Source of the DNA: Lactuca virosa
Taxonomy: Eukaryota; Streptophyta; Magnoliopsida; Asterales; Asteraceae
NCBI GenBank assembly: GCA_928212115.1
Contig: CAKMRJ010003334.1
Location: forward strand, 39,162,481 to 39,226,480
Direction: 5' to 3'
DNA length: 64,000 nt
In this document: positions 25,067 through 36,105 of the stretch, piece after piece
Layout: the number at the start of each line of letters is the position of its first letter
Numbering within the stretch: the first letter of the stretch is position 1
Program-made: the position numbers and the translations under genes
The notes under the pieces: model-generated
What the model saw: only the letters and a program-made list of their open reading frames with translations
What the model was told of the DNA's origin: nothing
Database searches by the model: none

Positions 25067-25340
25067 GGCTGTGTTTGGCACGCCACAACTAACTGATAAG
25101 CTAGCTTATTTTTCGAGCTTTTTTAAGTTGTCATGTTTGGCAAGTCAAAAAATAGCTTATAAGTTAGTTTTTTAGGAGCTTTTTTTTAATTTTTTCAATT
25201 ATACCCTTTAATTAATTATAGAAACACATTCTTTTAAATGTCATTTTAAATCTTTCAGCTAGTTTTACCAAACGTTATTTTTTATCAGCTAGCTTTTTAT
25301 TTAACAACTAGCTTTTCAGCTAGTACGCTAAACATAAAGA
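25067..25340. mobile_element. MITE-like element with inverted ends
   Basis: The left end aggctgtgtttggcac..., followed by 'ctgataagctagctta', is mirrored at the right end by 'atcagctagctttt' and 'agctagtacgctaaacata'. The interior is AT-rich and non-coding. The size of about 270 bp and the imperfect inverted ends suggest a short non-autonomous DNA transposon. Exact ends and target duplication were not resolved. Confidence 0.45.
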
Positions 25341-25479
25341 ATACGCGTGCTGATGAGACAAACCACACATTGGAGTAATGACAACACCTCAATTTAAAAG
25401 GCAGCTTTGTATAATGGTTGTAAAAGTACAAGGGTAGTAATTGTAATATTATGTAATTGCCGGCTCAGTAAAGCCCTAG

Positions 25480-26081
25480 ACCATAGTGATTAACGCCAAA
25501 ACAGAGCTTTGCTTGCACATCCGACCAAAACCCTCTCCCTTCGCATTTCGCACCGACACAGCCCCAGCCCCCAGAAACAGGCGCAAAATCACCGGCGATA
25601 ACAACTACACGCCTTCCCTATTCTTCTCTTCATCGAAAACTCAAAGTTCTCATCGACAACCTCAATTCGTCATACATCTTCTATTTCTTCTGTTTCTACA
25701 ACTTCAATTTGGTAAGTCGTAGCTATTCGTTATTATTGCTTCAGTAAAATGGTTACTGATTGTATGCTAATAATGTGAAATGCGTGTTGCTTGCTTTAAT
25801 TACATATTCTTCTGGTTTTTAGTTTCCGTAAGGTTTAGGGTTTATATAGGTTTTGTCGAGTTTTAGGTCATGAAACTTTTTTCTTCAATCCGAACTTAAA
25901 TCTGGTAAATGGGTTCATAATCCCAAAGATAACCCTAGTTTTTCGTAATTAGCGTTTAAGTATATGGAATGGTGGTAACAATTAATTACATTTTTTGGCA
26001 GAAGGATTATCTGGATGATCTGCACAAACCATCAAAAAGTTGTTCAATAGCTTCTCAGAATTCAAATTATCAAGGTCATCA
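25480..26081 (+). promoter_or_regulatory. 5' leader of PPR gene with intron and uORF
   Basis: The probable leader exon ends at 'caatttg|gtaagt' near 25711, and the leader intron ends 'ttggcag|aagg' near 26001. A short upstream ORF (ATG 26014, about 12 codons) ends at TAG near 26050, before the main ATG. The 78-codon ORF at 25486 does not join the PPR frame across this intron, so I treat it as leader. Confidence 0.5.
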
Positions 26082-27716
26082 ATGTTGCAGAATTTGAATT
26101 TCATCTCTGATCAATTGGACCTCACTTCACTTATCAGACATCGATCTTTCACATGTCCAGTCAAGACTCAATCAACAATCACTACTTCACAAAGATATCA
26201 CCATTCCGTACAATGCAGAGGCATTTGCCTCGACAGAATCACTGATTCCGGAGTAGACTCATGGAAGAGGAATAGAATCAATGAAACCAATTTCACAGAA
26301 AGGCATTCAGAATCTTCAAATAGAATCTTTGTGAACAACAACGAGCAAACAAACAACGACCTCCTACAGAATCTATGCAAAAAATGGGAATTAATAAAAG
26401 CAGCAAGATTGGTAGCTGTAATGACCCGTAGAAACCAAATCCCACATTTTGATTCTTGCATAAAGTTAATCAGAGGCCTCATAAAGATCGATTATATAGA
26501 TCGAGCTTCCGAGGTTCTAGAATCCATGGTTATGTCTGGTGGTGTTCCAGATATCATCACTTACAACATGCTAATCACTGGTTTATGCAAGAACAAACAA
26601 ATAATTTCTGCTATTGATCTTCTAGAAGGTATGAGCTTATCTGGTTGCCCTCCAGATGTCATTAGTTACAATGCCATCATCCGTGTGATGCTTGAACATG
26701 GCTACATTCATCAAGCTGTTTCATTTTGGAAAGATCAGTTATCAAAAGGGTGTCCTCCTTACACTAGTACAATCACTGTTCTTGTTGAGTTAGTGTGCAA
26801 ATCACGTGGGGTTATAAGAGCTATTGAAATTTTACAAGATTTGTCAATTGATGGATGTTATCCTGATCTTGTGACATATAATGCTATGATTAATGTCACA
26901 AGTAAAAGAGGGGATTTTGGGGACACTATTTTGATTCTACATGATCTTTTATCTCATGGTATGAAGCCGAATACGGTCATGTATACAACTCTTCTTCATT
27001 CTTTTTTTAACCATGGTTACTTGGATGAGGTGGATGAGATTATTTCTCTCATGAATGAAGCTTCACAATCTCCAACTATGGTGACCTACAATATTTTGAT
27101 AAGGGGTTTTTGTAAACACGGGTTTCTTGATCGTGCGATTGGCTTTTTCAATGAAATGGTTTCTTCTAATTACTCTCCTGATATAATCACTTACAACACG
27201 CTTTTACGTGCGACTTGTGATGAAGGAATGACGGATGTGTCCCTGGAGATTTTGAAATGTTTGGGAGACAAAGACAGTAATACCCCTCCGAGTCTTGTAA
27301 CCTACAACATTGTGATTGATGGATTGGCGAAAAGGGGTGATATGGAGAAAGCGGTTGATTTATATCAGAAAATGATGAAGGAAAAGGTTATTGTTCCTGA
27401 TGATGTTACTCATAGATCCTTGATTTGGGGGTTTTGTCATGCTGATATGGTTGATGAAGCCATGGAGATTTTAAAGGTGATGGATAGAAAGAACCATAGG
27501 GCGACACATAGTACTTATAAGTATATTATTCATAAGCTATGTGAATATAAGAAAGTAGAAGGGGCAATTCAGGTATTAAAAATGTTGGTCTCAAGCCCAT
27601 ACAAGCCGTATAGTGAAAAGTTTTATTCTGATATGCTTTCAGGTTTAGCTACAAATGGTATGAACAATCAAGCTAAAGAACTACATCAGAAACTGATCGA
27701 ATGGAAGGCTGTTTAA
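26082..27716 (+). CDS. P-class pentatricopeptide repeat protein
   Basis: Intronless coding sequence of 544 codons from ATG 26082 (MLQNLNFISDQLDLTS). The frame stays open upstream to 26040 but without an ATG. From about residue 100 the protein is a tandem array of roughly 12 canonical 35-residue P-type repeats, recognisable by recurring VTYNxLIxGxCK and PDxxTYN signatures. There is no E, DYW or other C-terminal editing domain. Such proteins bind organellar RNA base by base through repeat positions 5 and 35 and act in RNA stability, splicing or translation in mitochondria or plastids. The Ser/Thr/Arg-containing N-terminal 60 residues suit a transit peptide (inferred). It resembles the Arabidopsis At1g08610 type in length and layout; that match is from memory and tentative. 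Confidence 0.9.
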   Translation: MLQNLNFISDQLDLTSLIRHRSFTCPVKTQSTITTSQRYHHSVQCRGICLDRITDSGVDSWKRNRINETNFTERHSESSNRIFVNNNEQTNNDLLQNLCKKWELIKAARLVAVMTRRNQIPHFDSCIKLIRGLIKIDYIDRASEVLESMVMSGGVPDIITYNMLITGLCKNKQIISAIDLLEGMSLSGCPPDVISYNAIIRVMLEHGYIHQAVSFWKDQLSKGCPPYTSTITVLVELVCKSRGVIRAIEILQDLSIDGCYPDLVTYNAMINVTSKRGDFGDTILILHDLLSHGMKPNTVMYTTLLHSFFNHGYLDEVDEIISLMNEASQSPTMVTYNILIRGFCKHGFLDRAIGFFNEMVSSNYSPDIITYNTLLRATCDEGMTDVSLEILKCLGDKDSNTPPSLVTYNIVIDGLAKRGDMEKAVDLYQKMMKEKVIVPDDVTHRSLIWGFCHADMVDEAMEILKVMDRKNHRATHSTYKYIIHKLCEYKKVEGAIQVLKMLVSSPYKPYSEKFYSDMLSGLATNGMNNQAKELHQKLIEWKAV

Positions 27717-27809
27717 ATCTTTTTTTTTTCTTTTTTTTTTTTGTTCTTCTGTTTTCAGTTTAGTAATGAAAAAAATATCAATGATAAATGGCATACCTTT
27801 GTAGACCAT
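27717..27809. terminator. Shared 3' region of two convergent PPR genes
   Basis: Only 93 bp separate the two stop codons. The plus-strand gene is followed by a T-rich stretch and 'agtaatgaaaaaaatatcaatgataaat', an AT-rich polyadenylation-type context. The 3' UTRs must overlap if both have normal length. Confidence 0.5.
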
Positions 27810-29540
27810 TTAGCTATATCTGTTTTCAGAATCCAGAAATGGGAAAGTCTTTTTCAACCTTGTAAATGATTCTTGTGAGATTACTTTCATTTGGAAAAGA
27901 GAATGACCCAAGTCAATAGCCTCTGCCCTTCTGCCTGAAAACCCGACCCCTTCCACCAACAAAATGTAAGATGTCTGATTTGGTTGACAACCCGTTTCCA
28001 CCATTTCTTCCAACACATGAATAGCATCATCCATTCTATGAGCTTTACACAATCCAAGAAGTATGATATTATAAGTTATAACACTAGGCATAAATCCATT
28101 ACTTTTCATACTTTCCAACAACCCAATCGCCTCATCCACCATTCCATCTCTACACAAACATGATATGAGAGCATTGTATGTGATCTCATCAGGGTTGATT
28201 CCTTTTATAATCATCTCAGAAACCATACTCAAAGCTTTCTCCCTTTCTTTATTGTTCCATAAAGCACTTATCATTGTGTTATACGTGCTTACATCAGGTG
28301 GACACCCTGTTTCACCTAATCTTTCAAAAATCTGCATTGCTTCATCTGCATTTCCGTTTTTACACAAAGCTGATAACACTGTGTTGTAATTTACTATATC
28401 CGGCCAACATCCTGTTGATATCATGTAATCTAGAAAACCGATTGCTACATCAAGTCTGCCTTCTTTACAAAAAGCAGAAATCAAAGGGTCAAAAGTGAAA
28501 GCATCAGGAGTAAGCCCAGTTTCTACCATGATCTTTAACATATTCATAGCTTCATCTACCTTGCCATCGCGACATAAAGAGGTTATTAAAATGCTATAAG
28601 TAACAGCATTTAACTCACAGTTTCTTGAGAACATTTCTTCCATTAATCTCTCTGCATCACCCCATTTCCCTTGATTCAACAATGCTCGTAGTAGAATGTT
28701 GTAGGAGATGACATCTGGTTTACATCCTTTTGATGGTAAACTTCTTACGAATTCAAAAGCTTCATCCATCATTCCTTCTCTACATAGACCTCTGATTATT
28801 GCATTGTAAGTGTACATATCAGGTTGAAGACGTCTAGACAACATCTCATCTAGAAGCTTCATCGCTTCATTAATCCCACCGTCAAAAATGGTGGCCTCGA
28901 TCAAAATTGTGTAAGTAATAACCGTAGGTTTACAGTTATCCTCCAGTAGCTTATCCAACATCTTCATAGCAAATCCAAGTTTCCCTCTACTACATAGACT
29001 ACCGATCAGAATATTGTAAGTAACCACGTCCGGTGAAAACCCTTGATTTCTCATCCGATCTAGCACTCTGTTGGCTGAATCGATTTGATTCAACTTACAA
29101 AACCCGCTGATTACTGCATTATAGGCGAAAACATCTGGTTCACCATGGGATTCGAGTATCTGGATGACTTTAACTGCCTTTTCGACCCGCTTTGTGTTGA
29201 AGAAGCCCTTAATGAGCTTCGTACAGAGGATCACGTCAGGTTTATAACCTTTGCCGACCATGAGCTCCAGAAAGTAGAGTGACTCGTCGTATTTACCTGC
29301 TTTGCAGGATCTGTTGAGCAATTTCATGAAATGTGTCTCTTTGTAAGTGTAGGATTGGAAATGGGCAGGCTTCGAAGTGGTAGTAAGTATGACATTTGAA
29401 GAAGAGCTTCTACTGTGGTTGGGACTAGGGTTTGAGTTTGGGTTTCTACAGGTTATAACAGAGTAATGATGGTGAGCAGTTGTGTGTTTTGGGTGAGCGT
29501 TGAAGGGGAAGAATGTTGGTGAGAATTCTGCAGAAATCAT
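27810..29540 (-). CDS. P-class PPR protein, At3g04760-like
   Basis: Intronless, 576 codons, from ATG at 29540 (MISAEFSPTFFPFNAHPKH). The N-terminal 60 residues are rich in Ser/His/Thr/Asn with few acidic residues, consistent with a plastid or mitochondrial transit peptide. From about residue 70, about 14 P-type PPR repeats follow in register, with signatures such as PDVFAYNAVISGFCK, VVTYNILIGSLCSRGK, PTVITYTILIEAT and PDEITYNALISCLCRDG. The order and wording of the repeats closely match the Arabidopsis At3g04760 (chloroplastic) family as I remember it. No C-terminal editing domain. Function: sequence-specific binding of organelle transcripts. It is not a local duplicate of the neighbouring PPR gene; the repeats differ throughout. 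Confidence 0.92.
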   Translation of the reverse strand: MISAEFSPTFFPFNAHPKHTTAHHHYSVITCRNPNSNPSPNHSRSSSSNVILTTTSKPAHFQSYTYKETHFMKLLNRSCKAGKYDESLYFLELMVGKGYKPDVILCTKLIKGFFNTKRVEKAVKVIQILESHGEPDVFAYNAVISGFCKLNQIDSANRVLDRMRNQGFSPDVVTYNILIGSLCSRGKLGFAMKMLDKLLEDNCKPTVITYTILIEATIFDGGINEAMKLLDEMLSRRLQPDMYTYNAIIRGLCREGMMDEAFEFVRSLPSKGCKPDVISYNILLRALLNQGKWGDAERLMEEMFSRNCELNAVTYSILITSLCRDGKVDEAMNMLKIMVETGLTPDAFTFDPLISAFCKEGRLDVAIGFLDYMISTGCWPDIVNYNTVLSALCKNGNADEAMQIFERLGETGCPPDVSTYNTMISALWNNKEREKALSMVSEMIIKGINPDEITYNALISCLCRDGMVDEAIGLLESMKSNGFMPSVITYNIILLGLCKAHRMDDAIHVLEEMVETGCQPNQTSYILLVEGVGFSGRRAEAIDLGHSLFQMKVISQESFTRLKKTFPFLDSENRYS

Positions 29541-29596
29541 TGCCTGATTTGGTCCGAGAGATTGAAATTCAGTGAAGTCTCATTGTCCAGAGAATG

Positions 29597-29598
<2 letters not shown>

Positions 29599-29637
<39 letters not shown>
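29599..29637. repeat. (GA)n microsatellite in PPR leader
   Basis: About 19 GA units, 60-100 bp upstream of the PPR start codon (minus-strand gene), so probably in its promoter or 5' UTR, where CT-rich tracts are common. Confidence 0.95.
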
Positions 29638-29638
<1 letters not shown>

Positions 29639-29639
29639 C

Positions 29640-30120
29640 TGTTATATGTGTGGCAGGATATGAAGATTTCTGATTTCATGACAATATCCGAGTTTATGGA
29701 TAAGATGAGACCCATGTGTTGTACGGGTCGGGTCAAGTTTTACTCATGCTTCATTCGGCACAACAATTAACGGTCTAAATAAAATAAAAGAAAATTCATA
29801 CAATGATATAAAAGGTTTAGAATGATTACTGGATTGTTTCAATCCTATTTTGGTCTCAAAATTTGTTTTATTCTTCTTAAACTTTTTTTATTTGTTAATT
29901 GTTTTAGGTTGGTGGTTACACAAGAGGTCCTCACACTTAATTTTTTGTTTTCTTTTGATCCCTTCTATCGACAGCCTTTTTTTTTGAAGAGCTCAATTTT
30001 CATGTATACCAAGTTGGCAAAAGCTAACAAAAAAATGGGGATTACAAATGAAAAGGATGCCCATTGTATTTTTATAGTACATCTACGACTAATTACCTAA
30101 GGATCAATCAATGAATTTGT
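29640..30120. other. Intergenic, no gene recognised
   Basis: Upstream region of the minus-strand PPR gene. ORFs are short and hydrophobic by composition only. Confidence 0.5.
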
Positions 30121-30135
30121 GTCTGACACTAGCCT

Positions 30136-30300
30136 TAATACGCATACATGTACATACACATACAAATATAATTACATATGCATACGTATACACATACACA
30201 TACATGCATGTGTACGCATACACAAGTACACAACAAATGCATACATACATATACAACTACACATGTATACCATACACATACACATGTATACGTAACAACA
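30136..30300. repeat. Degenerate (ACATAC)n-type microsatellite
   Basis: Continuous alternation of acatac, atacac and gtatac words. ORFs on both strands (YTY.. and CVCV..) are composition artefacts. Confidence 0.85.
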
Positions 30301-30950
30301 GAGGGAGCAAACGGGCACACCGACGCTACATCCCCCGTCAAATAAAATTGTGCTTAGGGTTAACAAGTTATATTGTTTTTTAAAAAATGTAAGTGGTAGA
30401 TATAATTAAGTACAGTATATCTTTGATCCTCGCCACCATCCTTTTTTGGGAATGACGGATTCGCCGCTATGCTTTTAGATGTAACCAATTTCAACCCACA
30501 AGTTCAACCAACATTTGTAGCAATATGTTGCCTTTGAAAAACCACTTTTCATCGAAAGTGTTGATCCTAACGATATCAAACAAACATAATTCATTTTTAT
30601 AAGGTCATTCATATCATTCATCTTTCAAAATACGTTTTTCAAACATGTCACATTAGCTTTTATAATTAATTTTATATCAATGAAATGTCATTCATTTTTC
30701 AAAAATGGTTTCACTGTCACATCAACAGTTAATTTATATTTTTCAACTTATATCTTAAATATTAATGTATAATTTAACTATTTATAATTAAAATAATAGA
30801 TTTTAATTATAAAACAACAAACTTTACATAATTATGCATATTTATCATATTTACAATTAATTTTTCTTTTTATCCCGGTTAATATTTATATAATTGAATA
30901 TGTTATAAAATGTAAAGTGAAAAAGTACAATGTTAACTTTTCTTTTTATA
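30300..30950. other. AT-rich intergenic sequence
   Basis: Strongly AT-rich, with no domain-bearing ORF and no clear repeat ends. Confidence 0.6.
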
Positions 30951-30952
30951 TC

Positions 30953-30972
30953 CTCTCTCTCTCTCTCTCTCT
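30953..30972. repeat. (CT)n microsatellite
   Basis: Ten CT units, followed within 50 bp by inverted 'tatatagagagaga'. Confidence 0.85.
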
Positions 30973-31009
30973 GTATATACAGACCATCTCTCTCTGTATA
31001 TATAGAGAG

Positions 31010-32003
31010 AGACTAGGCCGACCGTTATCTGGGAAGGTGTGTCTATAGATTACGCTCAGAGGTCCAAGATATAGATATATAGTTGAGAGAATATGAGAGA
31101 GATGAAGATGATTGAGTTGTGTTTTGTTACTTTCTGATACCTCCTATGAAAGAGGTATTTATATCATTTGTGGAGGAGACAATGTTAGGCTAATGGTATG
31201 ATTTTTGTGGCACTACCGTGGCATGCTTTTGCAGGTGATCATGGGTGCCATACAATCTTATGCTAGAATCAAGCATGACACCTTTGCCACTCTGGCTTTG
31301 CTCTTGGTTTAGTTGTATCGCAGTCCGATTCTACCCTCGTTCTGGCTCCTGGGGAGTCGCGTCACTACTCGGTTGGGTATTTGATATGGTTCGATTGGAG
31401 TCGTTGCCTGTCTTACGGACCTGATGGTACAGTATAAGTCCCCCAACCTAATAAATAGTATTAGAGTCTGCGAGAGTGTGTATCAAACTCGAATATGGTA
31501 TCCACTTTGAGCTGTTGTAGTTCCATATGCAGGTGCGTATATTACACTTTGTCTTTTGCTTGCGTCCAGGCACATCTGGTTATTCTGCTTTAATGAGGTA
31601 AGGGGCATGTTCCCAACACTTGCAAAAGTGGGTTTCCTGTTCGTCTTGCTAACCGTTGCTTATAACCATTATCGATTTTTCATTCTTACCACATTTTCCT
31701 TGGAGTGTTGTGTTTTCTTCCTTTGTTTTTGCAAAAAACGGTGAAGGATGAAGGCATTGATGATGTTTTGCCAATGATGACTATGGTGTGGGTTGAGGCG
31801 ACAAATTTAGACTACCAATTTAGGGAGAACTATGATGTAGCTTTGCTTAAGCTTGATGCGCCGATTACTCATGCGCCAACAGGGAAAGTGAGCATTTATT
31901 TGAAGTCTATAGAGTTTGGACTCCGTCTTCCTTTGAGTTATTTAGTGGTAGATGTTCTTGGATTTAACCAAATACATATCGCTCCCATGAAAAGCCTAAT
32001 GTG
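31010..32003 (+). pseudogene. Probable gypsy-type transposon protein remnant
   Basis: From about 31738 a frame encodes DEGIDDVLPMMTMVWVEA, a short acidic stretch, then GKVSIYLKSIEFGLRLPLSYLVVDVLGFNQIHIAPM. The last part resembles the 'putative gypsy-type transposase' domain (PF04195 style: xFxFRLPLSxFxxxVLxxxxLxxxQLxPxxW). Only the beginning of that domain is present. The preceding 700 bp is non-coding and may be leader or LTR sequence. The segment 31735-31826 is repeated in the same orientation at 39625-39715. Function not established; classification tentative. Confidence 0.35.
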
Positions 32004-32248
32004 ATAGGGAAGTTGGTTGCTTTTGAAATGTTATGTGGGAGTCCCATGAATATATAGTCAAAAAATGGATCAATATCCGATTATAATGCAAATTACAGAA
32101 AAAGAGCAATATAGTTTGCCCTATTTATGAATAAAGGCGATATATTGAATCTATAGTTTTGTATGGATTACAACAACTTCTAAGTTGAACAATTGGTGTA
32201 ACCTGTTACCAACAACTTCATCCAAAGTCTAAACATATCATCACCATG

Positions 32249-34283
32249 TCATACTTTAGTTTTTGTCAGCATAAGATCCAAAAGAAAAGCCTTCTCAGGG
32301 CATACCTTATTCACCACTTGTTCCACTTCTTCTCCTACCTTTTCCACTACACTCCTCCTCCTCATACCTTCATCTTCATCCATTTCCTATACACATTGAT
32401 TACACAACAAACACATAAACAAAAAGACTTCCATAAATTTAGAAAAAATAAAGTCAATGTTACTTACCTTGATCAACCACATTATATAAGTAGCAGCAAA
32501 CATTGCTTGTGCTTGATAATCCTCAAAAACATTATCCGGGATCATTTTACATGATCGAAAAAGTTTTATTTCATTTTCCACAAATAAATCCAAATGGGTC
32601 CCACTCCCACCCGTATGACTATGACCTGCAAAATGCTTCATCCAGCACACTGACAAGAAACGCCTGTAAAGCCATAAGGCCTGTATCACATCACATAAAA
32701 TACAAATACTACACTTAAAACATCACCTAATCACAAATATAAGATTAAAAATAACAATAACAAACAAATCCACATACCTCTCTACCTATGTAACGCTTGT
32801 TTAATATCTCACTCCATGTTATCTCTTCCTGATAGATATATGCAAAAACATAATAATAACTTAATTGTATGGAAAATAACATAACATGAACATGTCAGAT
32901 GTCAGATGTGAGTAAAAACCTTCCAAAGTTGACAAATTTCTGTTGCTTTTAAATCTTGTTTATACCATGAATCCTCTAATGTCCTGCTCATTAACCGCTG
33001 TCCAATAACTAACATTTTAGTCACTTAAATAAACAAGTCAACACCACAAAGTCAACAAACTTACAGTTCGATAATGAAAGCAAGAGTTATCTGCAACATG
33101 TAATCCAGCCCAATCTCTATATTTGATTAACTCATCAATCACCTGAGACAATCAAGTCAAGAAATACTCCAAATGAAGAAAATTGTGAAATTATTTTATC
33201 AAATTTGTACCTGACTCTCGGGCATGTAGGAGACCAACCAACATCGATGATTCCATGCACGATAATTCATCTTTGACTTCTGTATGTATAATTACAGACA
33301 ACAGTATCAATCAAAAAATGTGGTGCTACAAAAAAAAAAAAAAAAAAAAAGAACAGTTGAAAATATTTCAGTTAGTTGACCTCTGCTATTCTGTTAGCTA
33401 AATCAGATTCGTTTTTCAAAATCTCTTCAAGATTTGTACACTTTCCAGCTATCATCTTGATCACCCATCGCCTATCATAAATAGAAAAACATTATTGAAA
33501 GATGGAGGAGAAGATAAATAAAACATCAGAAAGAAACTTTATTGAGGCTAAGTAAGAGCTACCTTCCAAAACGTTACCTATGGCTCCACGTACGCTCGCT
33601 TTTTGGTGAACATGAAAGAACCAAACTTGAAAGTGAAAGCTCATCAAGATATAGCCTAATGTTTTGTTTGCTTAAGACAACTTCCTTTCTGCAAAGCATA
33701 AAAACATAAGAGAAGCCATCTTTCAGGGATATAAAAAAAGAAGAGCAAATGATGTTATGAATCAGAGAAACAGAAAGAGAGACCTGCAATTCCATGCAGT
33801 TCCAAAATCACAACTCAGCAGCAAAAGCGCTCTGCTATGCTTCATTAGTTCGTTTTCAAGACCAGTTAGGGGAGATGAAGTGGCTGAGATATTATCCACT
33901 TTCTTTGAATGTAAAGGGATCAACATCTTATATTGTTGTAGTGAAGACATAAATGCATTCTTAGCAGCAATGTATAATGGGTGGATTGATTCGGTTGAGA
34001 TGCCCAGTTTGTGATCTTTACTCCAGAAAGACATATCCATATCAGAAGTATTAGCGTGTGAAGTGTCACTCATGGAAGCAAATTGGGATGGATGAACAAA
34101 CCCCACTTCATCACTGTTTGCAGATGAAAAGTCGAAGATAAAGATACAATATTTTAAGCATAAGATTTGGTATAGTAGTATCACATGTAAAACTTACATT
34201 AAAGGATCCGATTCGAGAATGGACTCTAATTGATATACAAGAGAAGAAGGGTCCAAGTAGCTGGATGGAACTGCTTCACTCAT
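32249..34283 (-). CDS. PTAR1: PTAR1-type protein prenyltransferase alpha subunit, 10 exons
   Basis: Complete 414-residue protein. Exons on the minus strand: 34198-34283, 33784-34113, 33578-33688, 33381-33471, 33211-33279, 33065-33142, 32920-32997, 32778-32828, 32468-32680 and 32249-32386. All junctions are GT-AG and the lengths sum to 415 codons including the stop. It carries alpha-subunit prenyltransferase (PPTA) repeats: ERTWSHRRWVI near residue 170, NYRAWNHRCWLVSYM near 210, DNSCFHYRTRLM near 250 and the degenerate EALWLYRRFLSVCW near 295. PTAR1 proteins pair with a Rab geranylgeranyltransferase-type beta subunit to form the type III geranylgeranyltransferase in animals; the plant role is inferred from that. 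Start: first ATG (MSEAVPSSYLDPSSLVYQLE). The 5' half, with about 970 bp of upstream DNA, is duplicated in inverted orientation at 37.25-39.63 kb. Confidence 0.9.
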
Positions 34284-35257
34284 GATTTGAAGGACTAACA
34301 GCTTGGCTCTAATATTCAGCACGCAGGGGTATTTTTGTCCGCAAAAAAAGTCTCATATAAGTTTTTAGGAACGAGATTTGAACCTCAACCAAAATTGGAT
34401 CATTTTCTTCAATTTCAATCAACGATTCCAACATAGAATTATGAAGACTGAATGATAGCAACACAACGCGTATTCAGATGCAATGGAATGAAGCTTGAAT
34501 TATGGAATTATGAACCCTAACAAAACAAGCAACAAAATAGAGAAGTTATGAACCCTACCAACAAAAAGATCATGATTCCTTTCTATGTTTGATTATGTCT
34601 ATTTTTTCCATTCCATAGTTAGTATCAGGCTTTGTCCAGAAAAGAAAAAGGAATACCAAGAGGTGAATGGTTTACCATTTGTGGAACACCAAAAGTTTTT
34701 CAGTGGCAAATGAACTATCCAAAAGTTTCTCAGCATCAATATTTGCATCAATTAACCCAATACAACAATTAACCAATACACCACAATCAAATTAACAGAA
34801 ATGTGCCATTCCTATTAATTTGTTAGTGTATTGTGTTTAGCCAAATATCACTTTAACTTTGCAATTGGAATTCAATTAAGTTATCGAACAAATGAATTAA
34901 GTATATAATTATAAATTAATTAAGTTTTAGAATCAATTACATCAACCAGATTTTTATATATCTACTAATACACCTACATATACAAAAGCTTCAAATAAGA
35001 TGTTGTGAATATGTACTAGTGTGATGTTGTACTTAACTAAGATAATCACTCAATTGTTGTTGACAAAGACTTCAAAAACAAAAGAAAGATTCGTTATGCA
35101 TGACGTATAAACACTCATCATATTAGTGAAATACAAGCTCAATGGATCATCAAAATTTCTGAAAAATAAAAATTGGAGTGTAACTCATACCATAGGTTAT
35201 CAGGAATCAGAATTAACGAGAAAACAATTTAGGTTATTCAACACTAAAAACGAAAAA
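33836..35257 (-). repeat. Inverted duplication, proximal arm (PTAR1 5' half and promoter)
   Basis: About 1,422 bp covering PTAR1 exon 1, intron 1, most of exon 2 and about 970 bp of upstream DNA. The reverse complement matches 37250-39629 (minus one 952-bp insertion) at very high identity, with scattered single-base differences. Boundaries were placed where the two copies stop agreeing: 'gaagcata' at the gene side and 'cgtttttagtgttgaa' at the upstream side. Confidence 0.9.
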
Positions 35258-35570
35258 TGGAGACTTAGAATAGTCAATTACACTTTCCTCTATTGAGATT
35301 AGAATGGTAATATGATACCTTGAGAGGATCGAGATTATACTGACGGGAGGAATCATTGAAGGGTCGACGTCAACAGGAAGAGGGGTTGGAGGGGAGGCTC
35401 CAATCTATTAGCTTCAACTCTGGTGGACGTGAAGGAGAGCGTTGATTTACCTGATTCGAGGAGAAAAATGTCAAAGGGCTTGGTTATCTAAGTTTTCAGC
35501 TGGCGAATTTCCTTTAGATGACTATGAGTCAGGTGAAAAGAAACAAGATTTAGGTAAATTTTGATAACGG
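35258..35570. other. Spacer between duplication arms, start
   Basis: Unique sequence beyond the proximal arm, with no gene recognised. Confidence 0.5.
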
Positions 35571-35753
35571 ACAACATTACAATTTGAGGGATGAGGGAGA
35601 TCATATTTGGAGAAGGGAACCTATGGGGTGTTTGGGATTGCTTTTGAAAATGCTTATTAGCTTTTAATTTGAGGGATGAGGGAGATCATATTTGGAGAAG
35701 GGGAACCTATGGGGTGTTTGGGATTGCTTTTGAAAATGTTTATTAGCTTTTTA
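35571..35753. repeat. 86-bp tandem duplication spanning a MITE end
   Basis: 'aatttgagggatgagggaga ... ttattagctttt' occurs at about 35581-35665 and again at about 35666-35753. Each copy includes the MITE left terminus ggggtgtttggg, so the element's end has been duplicated together with its flank. Confidence 0.85.
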
Positions 35754-35760
35754 AAAAGCA

Positions 35761-35814
<54 letters not shown>

Positions 35815-36105
35815 TGGCAACTCAAAAACATTTTCAAAATAGTTTTTCTATAAGCTTCAAAAAGCCTTTTTTAATAAGCATGTAAAATGTGGCTTTTTGA
35901 AACTGTTTATGACTTTTCAACCAAAATAACTTCAAAAAACATTTTTTAAGCTAAATATTTTTTAACTTATTGACTTATTGGCTTTTTCACTATAAAAACT
36001 TATCTAAATACTTTTTAAAAAACTCATTTTACCATTACTATAAGCAAATAAACACTTCTATCTAAAAAGCACTTTTAGAGTTCAAAAAGCACTCCCAAAC
36101 ACCCC
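35711..36105. mobile_element. MITE with GGGGTGTTTGGGA inverted ends
   Basis: The left end ggggtgtttgggattgctttt is the inverse of the right end aaaagcactcccaaacacccc (36085-36105), about 90% over 21 bp. The interior is AT-rich with a (TA)n tract at 35766-35811 and has long imperfect self-complementarity. About 395 bp, non-coding. A clean target duplication was not found, probably because the left flank is itself duplicated. Confidence 0.75.
35766..35811. repeat. (TA)n microsatellite inside MITE
   Basis: About 22 TA units. The 69-codon ORF over it is spurious. Confidence 0.95.

Noticed and set aside
25486..25722. 78-codon ORF upstream of the PPR gene as a coding first exon
   Set aside because: Across the likely leader intron it does not join the PPR frame and would hit a stop, so it is treated as 5' UTR.
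26082..29540. The two PPR genes as an inverted local duplication
   Set aside because: Their repeat sequences differ throughout; shared signatures are only those of all P-class PPR proteins.
30111..30383. YTY/CVCV-rich ORFs on both strands
   Set aside because: Composition artefact of an ACATAC-type microsatellite.
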